Positions 17,859-26,706 of a DNA stretch of 64,000 nt are shown here, in pieces. Source of the stretch: Bifidobacterium pseudolongum subsp. pseudolongum DSM 20099. GTDB lineage: Bacteria; Actinomycetota; Actinomycetes; Actinomycetales; Bifidobacteriaceae. The DNA lies in assembly GCF_000771225.1 (NCBI RefSeq), contig NZ_JDTZ01000010.1, positions 1 through 64,000 on the forward strand. The letters are read 5' to 3'. Position numbers and translations under genes: made by a program. Position 1 is the stretch's first letter, and every line of letters begins with the position of its first letter. The notes under the pieces were generated by a model. The model ran no database searches. It worked only from the letters and a program-made list of their open reading frames with translations, and was not told the DNA's origin.

Positions 17859-17949
17859 TTCGCTGTTTTGGTCAGTGTATTCGCTGTTTTGGTCACAAAT
17901 CGGCCTAATTCGTGACCAAAACAGCGAATACACTGACCAAAACAGCGAA
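17859..17949. repeat. Perfect 38-bp inverted repeat built from four copies of a 15-16-base unit
   Basis: Arms 17859-17896 and 17912-17949 are perfectly complementary over 38 bases, with a 15-base spacer. Each arm contains two direct copies of ttcgctgttttggtca spaced exactly 21 bases apart (about two helical turns). It lies in the 474-base gap between the FAH gene and clpB. It could be a cluster of four operator sites, or a long RNA hairpin acting as a terminator. No T tract follows. Confidence 0.9.
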
Positions 17950-18089
17950 CACAGTGCCCGGCATCCATACGCCTCCTTGACGCGTGCTGTGCCGCTCTCC
18001 GGCTGAGCGCTGAAAACCAGTCTCCTCCCAACATCGCGCGCCACAATGGGCTGTAGATGGTCGATTGCGAAGCACATCATCATCATTTT

Positions 18090-18120
18090 CAAAACTTGAG
18101 CGAGATTCACTCAAGTTTTG
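18090..18120 (+). promoter_or_regulatory. HAIR-type operator (HspR binding site) upstream of clpB
   Basis: The sequence CTTGAGC-N7-ACTCAAG (18095-18115) matches the actinobacterial HAIR consensus CTTGAGT-N7-ACTCAAG except for one base. The flanks extend it to 11-bp inverted arms. HspR represses clpB and dnaK operons through HAIR sites, so clpB is probably derepressed on heat shock. HspR itself is not in the window. Confidence 0.85.
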
Positions 18121-18226
18121 GGAATACATGATCTGGATCGTTGGTTGACTATATCAGACAAACGAAGCCGCCGGCTCCGCGTGCGCAGCAGCAGCGCGAG
18201 ACCGGCGTGCACTGATGGAGGATGAT

Positions 18227-20908
18227 ATGGAACAAAAATTCACAACACTGGCTCAGGAGGCCTTGGGCGACGCGATTCAGAGCGCTTCGGCGGCCGGTAA
18301 CCCGCAGGTGGACCCGCTCCACCTGCTCGACGCACTGCTGCGTCAGGAAAACGGTGTGATTCGCGGCCTCGTCGAGCAATGCGGCGCGAACGCACAGCAA
18401 ATCGGCGCCGCCGTGCGCAACGCCCTCGTCGCGCTGCCGAGCGCTTCGGGTTCGTCGACCGCGCAGCCGCAGGCAAGTCGCCAGCTCACGCAGGCAATCG
18501 CTGCCGCCGAGAAGGCGATGAAAGAGATGGGTGACGAATACGTCTCCACCGAGCATCTGCTGCTCGGCATCGCCGAAGCCACACCGAACGAGGCCGCGAA
18601 GATCCTGAACACCAACGGCGTGACCGCCGACAAGATCCGCGAGGCGATCCCGCAGGTGCGCGGCGGCGCCAAGGTGACAAGCCCAGACGCCGAGGCCTCG
18701 TACAAGGCGCTCGAGAAGTTCTCGACCGACCTGACCGCGCGTGCGCGCGACGGCAAACTCGACCCGGTGATCGGCCGTGACCAGGAGATCCGCCGTGTGA
18801 TCCAGATCCTGAGCCGCCGTACCAAGAACAACCCGGTGCTGATCGGCGAGCCAGGCGTGGGCAAGACCGCCGTCGTGGAGGGCCTCGCCGAGCGCATCGT
18901 GGCCGGCGACGTGCCGAGCACACTGCAGAACAAGCGCCTGATCAGCCTCGACCTGGGGTCCATGGTGGCCGGCTCCAAGTACCGCGGCGAATTCGAGGAA
19001 CGCCTCAAGAGCGTGCTCGACGAGATCCGCAAGTCCGACGGGCAGATCATCACGTTCATCGACGAGATCCACACGATTGTGGGCGCCGGTGCGGCGGAAG
19101 GCTCGATGGACGCCGGCAACATGCTCAAGCCGATGCTGGCCCGTGGCGAACTGCGCCTGATCGGCGCGACGACGCTCGACGAATACCGTGAGAACATTGA
19201 AAAGGACCCGGCGCTCGAACGCCGCTTCCAGCAGGTGTTCGTGGGCGAACCGAGCGTGGAGGACACGATCGCGATCCTGCGCGGCCTCAAGCAGCGCTAC
19301 GAAGCACACCACAAGGTCACGATCGGCGACGACGCGCTCGTCGCGGCCGCGACTCTCTCGAACCGCTACATCACCGGCCGCCAGTTGCCCGACAAGGCGA
19401 TCGACCTCGTCGACGAAGCCGCGGCGCACCTGCGCATGGAGCTCGATTCGCAGCCTGAGGAGATCGACGAACTGCAGCGCAAGGTCACGCGCCTCGAAAT
19501 GGAGGAGATGCAGCTCAAGAAGGCCGAGGACCCGGCCTCCAAGGAGCGCCTCGCCAAACTGCAGTCCGAACTCGCCGACAGCCGTGAGCAGCTCGCGGGC
19601 CTCAAGGCCCGTTGGGACGCCGAAAAGGCGGGCCACAACAAGGTGGGCGACCTGCGCGCCAAGCTCGACGAAAAGCGCGTGGAAGCCGACAAGGCCACCC
19701 GCGAGGGCGATCTGGCGCGGGCCAGCCGCATCCTCTACGGTGAGATCCCCGCAATACAGAAAGAGCTTGCCGCGGCCGAAAGCGAAGCCGAAAAGGAAGC
19801 CGAGTTCGCGCACCAAAGCGAACCGATGGTCCCCGACCATGTGGACGCCGATTCGGTGGCCGGCATCGTCTCCGAATGGACCGGCGTGCCGGTGGGACGC
19901 CTGATGCAGGGCGAGAACGAGAAGCTGCTCAACATGGAGGAGTACCTCAACAAGCGTGTGATCGGCCAGCCGGAAGCCGTGCAGGCGGTCTCCGACGCCG
20001 TGCGCCGTTCGCGCGCCGGCATCTCCGACCCGAACCGCCCGACCGGATCGTTCCTGTTCATGGGCCCGACCGGCGTGGGCAAGACCGAGCTCGCCAAGGC
20101 GCTCGCCGACTTCCTGTTCGACGACGAGAAGGCCATGGTGCGCATCGACATGAGCGAATACATGGACAAGTCGTCCGTGTCCCGCCTGATCGGCGCCGCG
20201 CCCGGCTACGTCGGATATGAGGAGGGTGGCCAGCTCACCGAAGCCGTGCGCCGCCGCCCGTACTCGGTCGTGCTGTTCGACGAGGTGGAGAAGGCGAACC
20301 CCGAGGTCTTCGACATCCTGCTGCAGGTGCTCGACGACGGCCGCCTGACCGATGGACAGGGCCGCACCGTGGACTTCAAGAACACGATCCTGATCATGAC
20401 GTCGAACCTCGGCTCGCAGTATCTGGTCAACCCGGACCTGAGCGAACAGGAGAAGCGCGACGCGGTCATGAACGCGGTGCACACGCAGTTCCGCCCGGAA
20501 TTCGTGAACCGCCTCGACGAGCTCGTCATCTTCCACCCGCTCACCCGGCAGGAGCTTGGCAAGATCGTCGACCTGCAGGTCAAGCAGGTCGCCTCGCGCC
20601 TGACCGACCGCCGCATCACGCTCGACGTGACCGAAGCAGCGCGCGAATGGCTCGCCGACACCGGCTACGACCCGGCGTACGGCGCCCGCCCGCTGCGCCG
20701 CCTCGTGCAGACCGAGGTGGGCGACCAGCTGGCGCGCATGCTGCTCGCCGGCAAGGTCAAGGACGGCGAGACCGTGCTCGTCGACCATACAGGCGGCGAT
20801 CACCTCGAGCTTTCGGTGCACGAGATCAACCCGATGGACGGCGACACCAACCCGCTCGACACGGAAGTCAAGATTGACGGCCATGCCGACGCAAACGGCA
20901 CCAAGTAA
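18227..20908 (+). CDS. clpB: ATP-dependent disaggregase ClpB
   Basis: ClpB is a hexameric AAA+ chaperone that pulls apart aggregated protein together with DnaK. The 893-residue protein has the N-terminal Clp repeat domain (1-145), the first ATPase domain with Walker A GEPGVGKT at 207-214, a coiled-coil M domain (about 405-530, rich in Glu, Lys, Leu), the second ATPase domain with GPTGVGKT at 613-620, and a C-terminal D2-small domain. I chose ATG 18227 since ggagg lies 5 bases upstream; an ATG at 18215 overlaps that site. Regulation is probably by HspR through the operator at 18090-18120. Confidence 0.97.
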   Translation: MEQKFTTLAQEALGDAIQSASAAGNPQVDPLHLLDALLRQENGVIRGLVEQCGANAQQIGAAVRNALVALPSASGSSTAQPQASRQLTQAIAAAEKAMKEMGDEYVSTEHLLLGIAEATPNEAAKILNTNGVTADKIREAIPQVRGGAKVTSPDAEASYKALEKFSTDLTARARDGKLDPVIGRDQEIRRVIQILSRRTKNNPVLIGEPGVGKTAVVEGLAERIVAGDVPSTLQNKRLISLDLGSMVAGSKYRGEFEERLKSVLDEIRKSDGQIITFIDEIHTIVGAGAAEGSMDAGNMLKPMLARGELRLIGATTLDEYRENIEKDPALERRFQQVFVGEPSVEDTIAILRGLKQRYEAHHKVTIGDDALVAAATLSNRYITGRQLPDKAIDLVDEAAAHLRMELDSQPEEIDELQRKVTRLEMEEMQLKKAEDPASKERLAKLQSELADSREQLAGLKARWDAEKAGHNKVGDLRAKLDEKRVEADKATREGDLARASRILYGEIPAIQKELAAAESEAEKEAEFAHQSEPMVPDHVDADSVAGIVSEWTGVPVGRLMQGENEKLLNMEEYLNKRVIGQPEAVQAVSDAVRRSRAGISDPNRPTGSFLFMGPTGVGKTELAKALADFLFDDEKAMVRIDMSEYMDKSSVSRLIGAAPGYVGYEEGGQLTEAVRRRPYSVVLFDEVEKANPEVFDILLQVLDDGRLTDGQGRTVDFKNTILIMTSNLGSQYLVNPDLSEQEKRDAVMNAVHTQFRPEFVNRLDELVIFHPLTRQELGKIVDLQVKQVASRLTDRRITLDVTEAAREWLADTGYDPAYGARPLRRLVQTEVGDQLARMLLAGKVKDGETVLVDHTGGDHLELSVHEINPMDGDTNPLDTEVKIDGHADANGTK

Positions 20909-20931
20909 CCCCCGGGAGTGATCCCATCCTC

Positions 20932-20975
20932 GCGAACTGCGCAGGCGCGTCACCGCACGCACCTGCGCAGTTCGC
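20932..20975. terminator. Terminator after clpB
   Basis: A perfect 14-bp stem (20932-20945 with 20962-20975), 23 bases after the clpB stop. Confidence 0.7.
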
Positions 20976-21026
20976 ATATGGTCGCGTACAGTAGTCACTG
21001 TCCGTTATCAACATTGGGGGAGACCC

Positions 21027-22412
21027 ATGAGTCTGAATCTGTTCATCGCAGTGGCGTGCGGGGTCGCGGCAATACTGCTGACTGTAGCGACGGTCCGCTT
21101 CTTCTTCAGCGCGCGGCAGCCGCAGACGCAGGCCGCCTTCACAGACCAGCCGGCCGACGCGCACGCGAGCGCCGGTGACACGCTGCGCACCCGCCGTTCG
21201 GACAACCGCGAAAGCATCGAGCTGCTGACTCGCCAGCTGGTGGTGAGCGCCATACTGACGTTGCTCGTGCTGCTGCCGGCGCTTGTGCGCGCGCTGTACC
21301 CCAACGCTGTGCCCGACTGGATGGTCGACCCGTGGGTGCAGGCGATCATCATCACGCCGGTCATGTTCTATGGCGGCGCGCCGATCCATATCGACGGCTG
21401 GGACGCGCTGCTGCGTCGAATGCCGAACATGAACTCCCTCGCGTCGATCGGCACCATCGCCGCATACGCCTACGGCATACTTGTGTGCCTGTTTGAGGAT
21501 GCGCTGCCGCAGGCGATGCGCGAACCGTATTTCGACGTGACCGGCGTAATCGTCACACTCGTGCTGTTCGCGCGCTGGGCGGTGGACATGTGGCTGCCGC
21601 GGCGCCCCGCGTCACCATTGCAGGAGCGCGTGGACCGCGTCTCGCGCGTATGGGTGCCGATCACGATCCTGATCGCCCTGTGGACCTTCGTCTGCTGGCT
21701 CATCTTCGGCCCGCAGCCGTCGTTCACGCGCGCGCTGCTCATGGGCATCAGCGTGCTGATCATCGCATGCCCGGCGGCGCTCGGCTGGGCGGCGCCGCTG
21801 TCTGTGGGCGCGGCGCTCGACGACGCGCAGCGCTACGGCCTGACCGTGCGCACCACAAGCGCGCTGCAGCAGGCGAAAGACACCAGTGCGGTGCTCGTGG
21901 CGCGCGAGTTTGCGCCGAGCGCCGAGCAGGCCATCGCGCAGCTGAGCGGCACCGGCGTGTCGGTCGCTAAGGTTGATGCGCGGCGCACCGACGAGGCGGT
22001 GCATGCGCTCGTCGAACGCCGTGCCAATGGCGCGACCGTCATGTTCGTCGGCGATGGCAGTGAGGATGTGCGCGTGCGCGATGCGGCGAACATCGCCATC
22101 GCGTGCGTCGCGCTCGACAACCTGGAAGCCGCGCCGGTCCACGCTGATGTGATCGCCGCGCCGACCGACTTCGCGTGCGCGCTCAAGCTGATTCGCCTGT
22201 CGAAGGCGACCGTGCGCAACATCCGCGAAAACCTGTGGTGGGCGTTCATCTTCAATTTGGTGGGCATTCCGCTCGCCGCCGGCGTGCTCTACCCGTTCAC
22301 GGGCTGGGTGCTCAACCCCATGCTCGCGTGCGTGGCGATGATTCTCTCATCGATCTGCGTGGTGCTCAACGCCGTGCGTCTGCGCCACTGCAAGCTCGAC
22401 GGCGCATGGTGA
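21027..22412 (+). CDS. P1B-type ATPase-like membrane protein lacking the phosphorylation site
   Basis: The 461-residue protein resembles the membrane part of heavy-metal P-type ATPases: about eight hydrophobic segments, the membrane Cys-Pro site (IACPAALGWAAPLSVG, Cys248-Pro249), and a remnant of the hinge motif GDGSEDVRVRD at 342 onward. The DKTGT phosphorylation loop is replaced by QQAKDTSAVLVA, and the nucleotide-binding domain (about 200 residues) is missing. The GDGxNDxxAL hinge has lost its second Asp-Ala-Leu context. It therefore cannot pump by the normal cycle. The reading frame is open with normal codon use, so it is not a plain pseudogene; a binding, sensor or partner role is possible. 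The ATG follows gggggag. Confidence 0.75.
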   Translation: MSLNLFIAVACGVAAILLTVATVRFFFSARQPQTQAAFTDQPADAHASAGDTLRTRRSDNRESIELLTRQLVVSAILTLLVLLPALVRALYPNAVPDWMVDPWVQAIIITPVMFYGGAPIHIDGWDALLRRMPNMNSLASIGTIAAYAYGILVCLFEDALPQAMREPYFDVTGVIVTLVLFARWAVDMWLPRRPASPLQERVDRVSRVWVPITILIALWTFVCWLIFGPQPSFTRALLMGISVLIIACPAALGWAAPLSVGAALDDAQRYGLTVRTTSALQQAKDTSAVLVAREFAPSAEQAIAQLSGTGVSVAKVDARRTDEAVHALVERRANGATVMFVGDGSEDVRVRDAANIAIACVALDNLEAAPVHADVIAAPTDFACALKLIRLSKATVRNIRENLWWAFIFNLVGIPLAAGVLYPFTGWVLNPMLACVAMILSSICVVLNAVRLRHCKLDGAW

Positions 22413-22445
22413 GTTTTGACAAGCGGCAACGGTACGCTGGGCACC

Positions 22446-23066
22446 ATGAGTGAGGACACAGAATTCCGCAAGACGGGGAGCGCCGCGCCCAACTTCGCGA
22501 TGATGGAACCGCGCGACCAGCTCAAGACGCTGCTGCGCGAGCATATGCACGACAAGCCGTTCTCGGAGCTCGCGCCGGTGACCTTTGACCACCGTGGCGC
22601 CGCGCTGATCGGGCACATCATGCTCGACACGCTGGAAGAGCAGGGGTATTCGATCGAGGACTTCGACGCGGTGGGGGCGCTGACGGCGGCCGCTGTGCCG
22701 ATGGTGTGTTCACTCATACATGCCGCCGCCTCGCGCGGCGAGGATCTGGACGGGTTTGTGATGGACTTCGTGTACCCGGCGATCAAAGGCCCGTCGATTG
22801 CCGGCAAGCGTGTGATCCTCGTCGATTCATGGCTTTCCGAAAAATCGTATGTGCAGACCTCGTCGCTCGTGACGTTGCGCAACGGCAACGAGTTGAGCCT
22901 CGACTTCGGCATCGTCGACGCGCAGGGCGCGACCGTGGTGGCCGTGGCCGCGCTGATTGGCGGCGTCGACATGGAAGAGCCGACGCTCAAGATCACCGAC
23001 CCTGTGACCGGCGACGCACATGAGACGCCGTTCGTGGAGGTCTTCCACGAATCGGACCTACACTAG
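22446..23066 (+). CDS. Phosphoribosyltransferase-like protein with altered PRPP loop
   Basis: The 206-residue protein has the type I phosphoribosyltransferase fold pattern of orotate phosphoribosyltransferases: GHIMLDTLEE, then GALTAAAVPMVCSLIHAA, then a Lys/Arg-bearing strand GKRVILVDSWLSEKSYVQTS where the PRPP loop should be. True enzymes carry two acidic residues followed by Thr-Thr-Gly; here only Asp is kept and the Thr-Thr-Gly is gone. It may be a non-catalytic relative or a PyrE-like paralogue. The start lies 33 bases after the stop of the P-type ATPase-like gene, so the two are probably co-transcribed. Confidence 0.65.
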   Translation: MSEDTEFRKTGSAAPNFAMMEPRDQLKTLLREHMHDKPFSELAPVTFDHRGAALIGHIMLDTLEEQGYSIEDFDAVGALTAAAVPMVCSLIHAAASRGEDLDGFVMDFVYPAIKGPSIAGKRVILVDSWLSEKSYVQTSSLVTLRNGNELSLDFGIVDAQGATVVAVAALIGGVDMEEPTLKITDPVTGDAHETPFVEVFHESDLH

Positions 23067-23070
23067 GCCT

Positions 23071-23176
23071 CCGCGCACTTTTTCTGCCCTGACGAAAAAG
23101 TGCGCGGCCAATGAGGGGCTATGGCCAAAAGTGCGAACTGGGGCTTCCACTTTTTTCGGCGCGTCGAAAAAAGTGG
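23071..23176. repeat. Direct repeat copy 1 (106 bp), two terminator hairpins
   Basis: This copy is nearly identical to 24088-24194, differing by one substitution and one inserted A. It contains two strong hairpins: a perfect 14-bp stem at its start (ccgcgcactttttc with its complement) and a 12-bp stem at 23147-23176 (ccacttttttcg arm). Both have T runs inside the arms on either strand, so each can act as a two-way terminator. The pair of repeats encloses the gene at 23185-24000. Confidence 0.9.
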
Positions 23177-23184
23177 AAGAGCCC

Positions 23185-24000
23185 CTACCTCACCACTTTC
23201 TTCAATCCCATCAAATGATGTTGCTGCACAACAGTGCCATGGATAATATCCAGTAATTGTGCTGGGTTTCGGAAATCTTCCACTGTGACGTAGATGATCT
23301 GCCAGCCTCTTTTCATTAATTCATTATGTTTGTTCATGTCCCTGCGCATCTGATCCACGTTGGCATGGTATGCACCCTGATACTCAAAGGCGATTTTGAG
23401 ATCCGGGTATGAGATGTCGAGATAGCACGCCCTACCCTCGAGTTGCACGCGGAAGTTGGCCACGGGTTTTCCGAATCCATGACGGATGAGGAACTCCGCA
23501 AGCAGGGCCTCCTGAGGTGAGTCGGTGTTCTCGATGAGGAACGGGATGGCCTCCATGCATTTCCTCTTGCCATGAAACCCCTTGAGGACTGTTGCATATT
23601 CGATGATGTCGTCCAACGTACTCACCTTTCGTTTTCTGTCTCGGCACGTGAAGTTGGCGGCAATCATGATCAAGGTGGTCAGTGGGCAGTGTTGGGCCAT
23701 CTGCGCCCAGCACACTTCCGGCCGCACAACCTCAAATCCGTCCTCCATATAGGTGAGGAGCGGGCCGCTCCACAGATGTGCATTTACGCCTTGTGTATGA
23801 GGCCTCTCGTCACGTTGCTGCGCGCTGACATGGAGCGAGAGCGGCTCCATCGTGCTGTTGGGGGCCGGGCTCCCCCAATACTCGACGGCGGTGCGGTGTG
23901 AAAAGACCGGGGTGTGCTTCATGTGGGGAAGCACCAGCTTTATCTTGCTCCGGATGTGTGAATGCAGTCGGTGTGCGTCGTCTCTCATGAACGATTCCAT
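23185..24000 (-). CDS. Putative endonuclease, DUF559/Vsr-like C-terminal domain
   Basis: The 271-residue protein has an N-terminal part (about 1-120) resembling AbiEi-like regions of actinobacterial endonuclease-domain proteins (VFSHRTAVEYWGSP). The C-terminal PD-(D/E)XK-like domain carries SPQEALLAEFLIRHGFGKP, CYLDISYPDLKIAFEYQG and a final GWQIIYVTVEDF strand. Likely metal ligands are Glu in SPQE, Asp in YLDISYPD and Glu in FEYQG, where most relatives have EYDG. The ATG at 24000 follows aaggagccc. Its DNA is less GC-rich than its neighbours, and it runs opposite to them. The gene is bracketed by a 106/107-bp direct repeat, like a cassette. Substrate and role (defence, repair or mobile cargo) are unknown. 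Confidence 0.75.
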   Translation of the reverse strand: MESFMRDDAHRLHSHIRSKIKLVLPHMKHTPVFSHRTAVEYWGSPAPNSTMEPLSLHVSAQQRDERPHTQGVNAHLWSGPLLTYMEDGFEVVRPEVCWAQMAQHCPLTTLIMIAANFTCRDRKRKVSTLDDIIEYATVLKGFHGKRKCMEAIPFLIENTDSPQEALLAEFLIRHGFGKPVANFRVQLEGRACYLDISYPDLKIAFEYQGAYHANVDQMRRDMNKHNELMKRGWQIIYVTVEDFRNPAQLLDIIHGTVVQQHHLMGLKKVVR

Positions 24001-24087
24001 ATTGGGCTCCTTCCAAGGGGTAAAGGGCCAATGTATGGGTGCCGTCATGGCTGAGGCAATCTGAACAGGCATATGTGGTCGGACGGT

Positions 24088-24194
24088 CCGCGCACTTTTT
24101 CTACCCTGACGAAAAAGTGCGCGGCCAATGAGGGGCTATGGCCAAAAAGTGCGAACTGGGGCTTCCACTTTTTTCGGCGCGTCGAAAAAAGTGG
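24088..24194. repeat. Direct repeat copy 2 (107 bp), two terminator hairpins
   Basis: This is the second copy of the repeat at 23071-23176, with an a-for-g change in the first loop and one extra A. It ends 14 bases before the start codon of the next gene, so it also forms that gene's 5' region. Confidence 0.9.
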
Positions 24195-24208
24195 GTAAGC
24201 TGGGGCCC

Positions 24209-24979
24209 ATGCATGAGCCGAATCCAATCGATATCGCAGCCAAAGCCTCCGGTGAGCCCCTATTCCGCGAGGTCGGCGTAGGGCCATGGGAGCAGGCCCA
24301 CCCCGGCGAACCGCGCCCGGACGATCCGCGCTTCGATCCAGACCTGCTCGATGAAGGCGACCGCCGCAATGTGCTCGACCGTTACCGGTACTGGACGGTC
24401 GAGGCGATCAAGGCCGATCTTGACGCGCGCGGCAGACACCCATTCGAGGTGGCGGTGGAGAACTGGACCCATGACTTCAACATTGGCTCCATGGTGCGCA
24501 CGGCGAACGCGTTCACCGCGAACCGCGTGCACATCGTGGGCCCGCACAAATGGAACCGCAAAGGCGCGCTGATGACCGAGCTCTACCAGCACGTCGTCAA
24601 CCACCCTTCGATCCAGGACCTCGTGGACGACTGGCATACGCGCATCGCCGCCGAGCGTGCAGATGCCGAGCGGCGCATCGCCGAGCTTGAACTGGCGCCG
24701 GGCGACCGGCTCGAACAGGCCCGGCACGAGCTGCGCATGGCGCAGCACGCCAAGATCATCGCGCTCGACATCGTGCCCGGAGCGGTGCCGATCGAGACCT
24801 ATGATTTTCCCGAACGCTGCCTCATGCTCTTTGGGGCGGAAGGCCCTGGCCTGTCGCAGAAAGCCATCGACCTAGCGGATGACGTGGTGTACATCAGCCA
24901 GTTCGGTTCGGTGCGCTCGATCAACGCGGGGGCCGCGGCCGCCGTCTCGATGCACGCGTGGATCAGCCAGCACGCGTGA
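24209..24979 (+). CDS. SpoU/TrmH-family RNA 2'-O-methyltransferase
   Basis: It transfers a methyl group from SAM to a ribose in tRNA or rRNA; the target is not evident. The 256-residue protein has the SPOUT knotted fold signatures: NIGSMVRTANAFTANRVHIVG (motif 1, with catalytic Arg), then LMLFGAEGPGLSQKAIDLAD (motif 2), and SINAGAAAAVSMHAW (motif 3). An insert of charged helix (about residues 150-190) separates motifs 1 and 2. The ATG at 24209 follows ggggcc; no strong Shine-Dalgarno site is seen. The repeat copy directly upstream supplies its leader. Confidence 0.9.
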   Translation: MHEPNPIDIAAKASGEPLFREVGVGPWEQAHPGEPRPDDPRFDPDLLDEGDRRNVLDRYRYWTVEAIKADLDARGRHPFEVAVENWTHDFNIGSMVRTANAFTANRVHIVGPHKWNRKGALMTELYQHVVNHPSIQDLVDDWHTRIAAERADAERRIAELELAPGDRLEQARHELRMAQHAKIIALDIVPGAVPIETYDFPERCLMLFGAEGPGLSQKAIDLADDVVYISQFGSVRSINAGAAAAVSMHAWISQHA

Positions 24980-25022
24980 ACGAGGGTATGCACAGCCCCG
25001 CGCCCACTGGTAGCCTTGCTGA

Positions 25023-25832
25023 ATGATTGAGATACGGGGCGTTACCAAGACATTCGGCTCCAACCGCGTGCTGGACGATGTGAGCTTCGTAGCCGCGAAC
25101 GGCACGGTCACCGGATTCCTGGGGTCCAATGGCACCGGCAAGTCCACCACGATGCGCGTGCTGCTCGGCCTGATCACGCCCAACCGTGGCACCGCGCTCA
25201 TCGACGGCGTGCCGTACACGCGGCAGGCGAGCCCGATGAGCCAAATGCGCGCTGTGCAACCGTTCCGCTTATTCGTACCTGCGCTCGCTCGCCTACACGA
25301 ACAACATCGCGCGCGTTCGTGTCGACGAAGTCATGGACCTGACCGGACTCGCCAGTGTGCAGAAGACCAAGGCGGGCAAATTCTCGCTCGGCATGGGCCA
25401 GCGCCTCGCAATCGCCGCGGTGCTGTTGGGGAATCCGAGGAACCTCGTGCTCGACGAGCCGGTGAACGGCCTCGACGCCGAAGGTGTGAAGTGGGTGCGC
25501 GACCTGTGCCGCAACTGCGTGGCAGATGGGCGCGCGGTGCTGCTCAGCTCGCCCTTGATGAACGAAGTGGCGCTCACCGCGGACAATCTGGTGATCATCG
25601 GCGAAGCCCGCATCCTACGCACCGGTACCGTGGCTGGTTTTGTGAAGGAACATTCGCGCCACCTGCTGTCGGTCGCCACGCCGGACGCGGAGAAGATGCG
25701 TGCGATGTTCGCCGGATCGACACGTACCAATTCGTGCGCCAGCAGGTCTCGCTCGAACAGGCGTACATGGAACTGACCCACGGGCATGCGCGCTATGTGG
25801 CGGCGCAGCCGCGGAACGGAGGTGTGCGATGA
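25023..25832 (+). pseudogene. ABC transporter ATP-binding protein, frameshifted
   Basis: The N-terminal part reads MIEIRGVTKTFGSNRVLDDV with Walker A GSNGTGKS near residue 38. Around 25255-25272 the frame shifts by one, after which AYSYLRSLAYTNNIARV, LGMGQRLAIAAVLLGNP and the Walker B segment LVLDEPVNGLDAEGV continue in the second frame. Near 25715-25722 it shifts back and ends QQVSLEQAYMELTHGH in the original frame. The parts together make one ABC-2-type drug or bacteriocin exporter ATPase. Two frame breaks make it a probable pseudogene unless they are sequencing errors. Confidence 0.85.
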
Positions 25833-26312
25833 GCTCTGCGCAGATGGCAACCCAGCCGGCCGCCATGCCGTGCGCCGGGCCGTGCATGCATGGACCTTCG
25901 GCGGGTCGGTGCGTTCGGAATGGTGCAAGATGTGGAGCGCCTGTCCACGTATGTGCTGCTTGTGCTGTGGGTGGTGTTCTTCGCCGTCAACAGCCTCATG
26001 ATCGGCTGGCTCCTGGGCGTCATGGCCATGACGAGCGAATATTCGAGTCAATCCATCATCACATCGCTCACCGTGAACCCGCGGCGCGTGATGTTCATGA
26101 ACACGAAGGCGCTTGTATTGGTCCTGGTCACTTTCCTCGCCTCGTTCGTAGGCGTGCTGGTGGCGTGGGGCTGCGCGTGGCTCATGGTGCATGGCGCGTT
26201 TTCGTCCGGCGCGCAATCGTTCTCCAACAACATGGCTGCTGTCGAGATGGTCGGGTCAACCCGGCCGTTCCAGCCCACGTGGGGTTGGGTCGGTGCGATC
26301 CTCATGGCGTGA
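25829..26312 (+). pseudogene. ABC-2 permease remnant
   Basis: Starting at the ATG overlapping the end of the ATPase gene, pieces of a permease appear in three frames. One segment reads AWTFGGSVRSEWCKMWS, followed after a shift near 25940 by YVLLVLWVVFFAVNSLMIG and MTSEYSSQSIITSLTVNPRR. A stop truncates the remnant at 26312, well short of a normal six-helix permease. The codon and hydropathy pattern match the partner of the upstream ATPase. Both genes have decayed together. Confidence 0.75.
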
Positions 26313-26408
26313 CCATGGCCATCTAGGCGGCCGGCGTGGCTGTGACCGCCAAGCGGGACGTCAAGTAGCATACGGGCCTCGTCACATTTGGTTCGTATAG
26401 TAAGAGGC

Positions 26409-26705
26409 ATGACAACATTCACACGCGAAGAAATTATCCATCTGGGTGATCTGGCTCGCATTGCGCTCACCGACGAGGAAATCACTCGTATGCAGAGCGA
26501 GCTCAATGTGATCGCCGACGCCATCGACTCCGTGCAGGAAGCCGCCACCGCGGACGTGGAGCCGACTGCCAACCCCGTTCCGCTCGAGACATACCTGCGC
26601 CCGGACGTGCCGGTCACGCCGTTGCCGCAATCCGAAGTGCTGGCTGCCGCGCCCGCCACCGCCGACGGCATGTTCGTGGCGCCGCAGATCCTGGGGGAGG
26701 AGTGA
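26409..26705 (+). CDS. gatC: Asp/Glu-tRNA amidotransferase subunit C
   Basis: GatC is the small belt-like subunit that holds GatA and GatB together in the complex that converts Glu-tRNA(Gln) and Asp-tRNA(Asn) to the amides. The 98-residue protein begins [20 protein letters not shown] and continues with a helical N-terminal half and an extended Pro-rich second half (LRPDVP motif). The ATG at 26409 follows agaggc. gatA starts one base after its stop codon, so translation is probably coupled. Confidence 0.95.
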   Translation: MTTFTREEIIHLGDLARIALTDEEITRMQSELNVIADAIDSVQEAATADVEPTANPVPLETYLRPDVPVTPLPQSEVLAAAPATADGMFVAPQILGEE

Positions 26706-26706
26706 C

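Noticed and set aside
17859-17949. CRISPR-like array
   Set aside because: There are only four units in mirrored pairs, with 5-base gaps rather than unique spacers, and no cas genes are near.
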